Assembly: GCA_902795785.1 (NCBI GenBank)
Contig: CADBMK010000085.1
Location: 1 to 13,800, forward strand
Source of the DNA: an uncultured Bacteroidia bacterium
GTDB taxonomy: Bacteria > Bacteroidota > Bacteroidia > Bacteroidales > UBA932
Direction: 5' to 3'
DNA length: 13,800 nucleotides
Shown here piece by piece: positions 12,157-13,800 of the stretch. The notes beneath the pieces were generated by a model that did no database searches, was not told where the DNA came from, and worked only from the letters and a program-made list of their open reading frames with translations. The position numbers were made by a program, and so were the translations under genes. Positions within the stretch are counted from its first letter, which is position 1; each line of letters opens with the position of its first letter.

Positions 12157-13710
12157 TTAACCCTCCATTCCGGTATAAATTTCCTCCATCTTGTCGCCAA
12201 CTTTCTTGACCCACTTGACAAAGATACTGTCTTTTTTCGGTTTAACCTCTTTTTCGACTTTTTCAACCGGTTTCCTGACAGGCTCCGGCTCCTTTACAGG
12301 CTCAGGTTCCCTGACTGGTTCCGGTTCTTTAACCGGCTCAGGTTTCCATATCTGCTCTGGTATCTTTATCGGTTCTGGCTTTTTGATTGGTTCCGGTTCC
12401 TTGACAGGTTCTGGAATTGTCTCCTGTACTGGTTCCGGTTGAGGCTCCGGTTCTGGTTCCTGTACCGGCTCCTGCTCAATTACGGGGGCTTTCACTCCGG
12501 CAGGGATGTATCCTGTCTCCGCGATGGCGCAGTTTGGAAGCATATCCCTCTTGGCCGCGAGAATCATTCCGAGGGATACCGTTGCGCTGGTGTCTCCGAT
12601 TCCGATGATGCCGTCGGAAGAGAAGAACTTCCTGGCTACTCCCATCCTTACGTTGTATCCTGAGAGTTCCTTGAGGAAGTTGGCGCAGTTTGCCATCTCG
12701 GCGGAACCTCCGGTGATAACCACTCCGCTTGCGAGGCTGTCTGCGAAGCCGCTTTCCTGGATGTCATACAGGATGGCGTCGAAGATTTCCTTCGTACGGG
12801 CCGTGATGACCTCTGAGAGATACTTGACGGCAATCTGCTTCAGGCAGTAGTTAGACTCGTCGTTGATCTGGATGATCTTCTCGCTGAGGGTCTGAAGCTT
12901 GTTAGGCATCAGCGCTCCGTAGGCCAGCTTGATGTTCTCCGCGAGTTTCTCGGAGATACCGCCCTCGGTCTTGATATCGTTGGTTATGCTCCTGCCGGCG
13001 AATGGGATGGCGGCGTAGTGGCGCATAATCTTGTTCTTGTATATGCTGACGGAAGTGACTCCGGCACCGAAGTCGATGAGGGCCACTCCGTTCTCCATTT
13101 CGTCGCTGGTGAGGACGGCCTTTGCCGTGACGTCAGGGACGAAGTACTTCTTTGTGATGGCTATGTCCAGCTTGTTGAAAGCCATATCGATGTTTGATAC
13201 GGCCCTCTTCTTTCCGATGAAGATCTTGAAGTTGCCTTCGAGGTACGGGCTCACCATTCCCACCACGTCGCTCTCAATCTGGCTGAATTCTTCCTCTGTG
13301 GAGAAAGACTGGGCCACTGAGCCGTAGAGGAATTCACTTTTCTCATCATCGAGCGGGTAGCTGTCGATGGCCATGCTCTTGAGGTTGTCCACCTCTTCCT
13401 GGGTGATACAGGTGTTCTCATCCCTGTCTTCCCTTGCAGTGGCCGTTTCCACGCGGACAGCGTGTCGCGGCATTCCAACCACGGCCTGAGTGATCTTAAT
13501 GCCCAATTCCTTCTCGGCTTCCTCGACGAGGGCCCTGATCGGGGCTTCCGCCTTTACCGGATTGATAATCGAGCTGTTGCGAATTCCGTTTGAGGGCACC
13601 TCTTTGTAGTAGATGATCTGGATGTCGTCAAGATACACCCTTGCGACAGTCAGGGCAATCTTTGCCGTGCCCAGGTCAAATGCTGCTATATGCTTCTCTT
13701 CTTCTTTCAT
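12157..13710 (-). CDS. ftsA: Cell division protein FtsA
   Basis: A 517-residue actin-fold protein that tethers FtsZ filaments to the inner face of the cytoplasmic membrane and recruits later division proteins. The actin-like phosphate loops are AAFDLGTAK at 9-17 and LIDFGAGVTSVSIY at 211-224. VVITGGSAEM at 330-339 is the adenosine motif. The SHS2-like 1C region lies between about 80 and 165. The fold ends near 390. It is followed by a Pro/Glu-rich linker (about 410-492) and then IFVKWVKKVGDKMEEIYTGM, a basic amphipathic helix fitting the FtsA membrane-targeting sequence. The linker is much longer than in Escherichia coli FtsA (420 residues in total). The start lies 3 bases after the upstream ftsQ stop, and ftsZ follows after 3 bases, the normal division-cluster order. 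Confidence 0.96.
   Translation of the reverse strand: MKEEEKHIAAFDLGTAKIALTVARVYLDDIQIIYYKEVPSNGIRNSSIINPVKAEAPIRALVEEAEKELGIKITQAVVGMPRHAVRVETATAREDRDENTCITQEEVDNLKSMAIDSYPLDDEKSEFLYGSVAQSFSTEEEFSQIESDVVGMVSPYLEGNFKIFIGKKRAVSNIDMAFNKLDIAITKKYFVPDVTAKAVLTSDEMENGVALIDFGAGVTSVSIYKNKIMRHYAAIPFAGRSITNDIKTEGGISEKLAENIKLAYGALMPNKLQTLSEKIIQINDESNYCLKQIAVKYLSEVITARTKEIFDAILYDIQESGFADSLASGVVITGGSAEMANCANFLKELSGYNVRMGVARKFFSSDGIIGIGDTSATVSLGMILAAKRDMLPNCAIAETGYIPAGVKAPVIEQEPVQEPEPEPQPEPVQETIPEPVKEPEPIKKPEPIKIPEQIWKPEPVKEPEPVREPEPVKEPEPVRKPVEKVEKEVKPKKDSIFVKWVKKVGDKMEEIYTGMEG
12235..12483 (-). repeat. Pro-Glu repeat encoding the FtsA linker
   Basis: This part of ftsA encodes residues 410-492. It consists mainly of 4-6 residue units such as KEPEPV, REPEPV, KKPEPI and IPEPV. 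The DNA on the plus strand shows recurring ACAGGTTCTGG, CCGGTTCCGG and CCGGCTCAGG variants. Such sequence should form an extended, rod-like or disordered spacer between the actin fold and the membrane helix. Unit boundaries are irregular, so copy number probably varies between strains. Confidence 0.9.
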
Positions 13711-13713
13711 ATA

Positions 13714-13800
13714 TTATTTTCTGCAAATTACTTGTCCCTTTACGCGTACATCCACCGTAGAATAGTATCCTTCTTCGAAATTCGGTGCGATGGACTTATA
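13714..13800 (-). CDS. ftsQ: C-terminal end of FtsQ
   Basis: The last 28 codons of a gene entering from the right edge, ending with TAA at 13714-13716. The residues include FEEGYYSTVDVRVKGQVIC and end in RK. This matches the end of Bacteroidota FtsQ/DivIB proteins, where the last beta strand (VDVRVKGQVIC) is followed by a short basic tail. FtsQ is a single-pass periplasmic division protein that links the Z ring to septal peptidoglycan synthesis. The stop is 3 bases before ftsA, the normal ftsQ-ftsA-ftsZ order. The identification rests on position and this short tail. Confidence 0.7.
   Translation of the reverse strand, partial: YKSIAPNFEEGYYSTVDVRVKGQVICRK

Noticed and set aside
12235..12483. 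Short regular repeats that could suggest a CRISPR array or satellite.
   Set aside because: The repeat is in frame with ftsA, encodes Pro-Glu units and has no constant repeat with unique spacers.
1..13800. tRNA, rRNA, insertion sequence or CRISPR array.
   Set aside because: No cloverleaf, rRNA motif, transposase frame or regularly spaced repeat was seen on either strand.

Overview
The window looks like a chromosomal segment of a member of the order Bacteroidales (phylum Bacteroidota). Three things support this. Promoter-like boxes of the Bacteroidetes sigma-ABfr type (TTTG, 19 bp, TAnnTTTG) sit upstream of rpsO, and TAnnTTTG -7 boxes also precede pnp, rpiB and the metallopeptidase gene. Starts are preceded by A-rich rather than Shine-Dalgarno leaders. 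The protein types also fit: a fimbrillin-like lipoprotein with Gly/Asn beta-helix repeats, an RHS remnant, and an ftsQ-ftsA-ftsZ order with a proline-rich FtsA linker. Genus cannot be decided from the sequence.

Left edge (1-1122, + strand): an AT-rich accessory patch. It holds the 3' end of an unidentified long gene (2-178), an overlapping reading frame in another phase (117-449), a membrane-anchored hypothetical protein (458-949), and a truncated RHS-repeat fragment (928-1122). This resembles the variable 3' end of an RHS/polymorphic-toxin locus with a displaced tip-immunity pair and a leftover piece of RHS core. No toxin family could be named. A perfect 16-bp hairpin at 1127-1166 separates this patch from the conserved genes.

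Centre-left (1192-5306): rpsO and pnp lie on the minus strand in the classic order. A good intrinsic terminator lies between them and a candidate second promoter precedes pnp. Divergent from rpsO is a YgjP-type zinc metallopeptidase gene, followed on the same strand by rpiB with its own promoter-like box. PNPase carries an Arg/Asp-rich repetitive tail.

Centre (5327-8317, minus strand): a 943-residue predicted surface lipoprotein with an N-terminal fimbrillin-like region and about eleven degenerate beta-helix repeats. It is preceded by a 46-codon small gene that falls below usual gene-calling limits. The small gene sits 12 bases after truB and 18 bases before the lipoprotein.

Right (8330-13800, minus strand): a tightly packed unit read as ftsQ (tail only), ftsA, ftsZ, gltX, truB. 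Gaps are 1-3 bases, and gltX and truB overlap by 8 bases. This is the distal end of a division and cell-wall cluster continuing into translation genes, and possibly into the small gene and lipoprotein. Most of the window is conserved housekeeping DNA. The less ordinary material is the left-edge RHS remnant, the small gene with its lipoprotein, and the low-complexity extensions on PNPase and FtsA.
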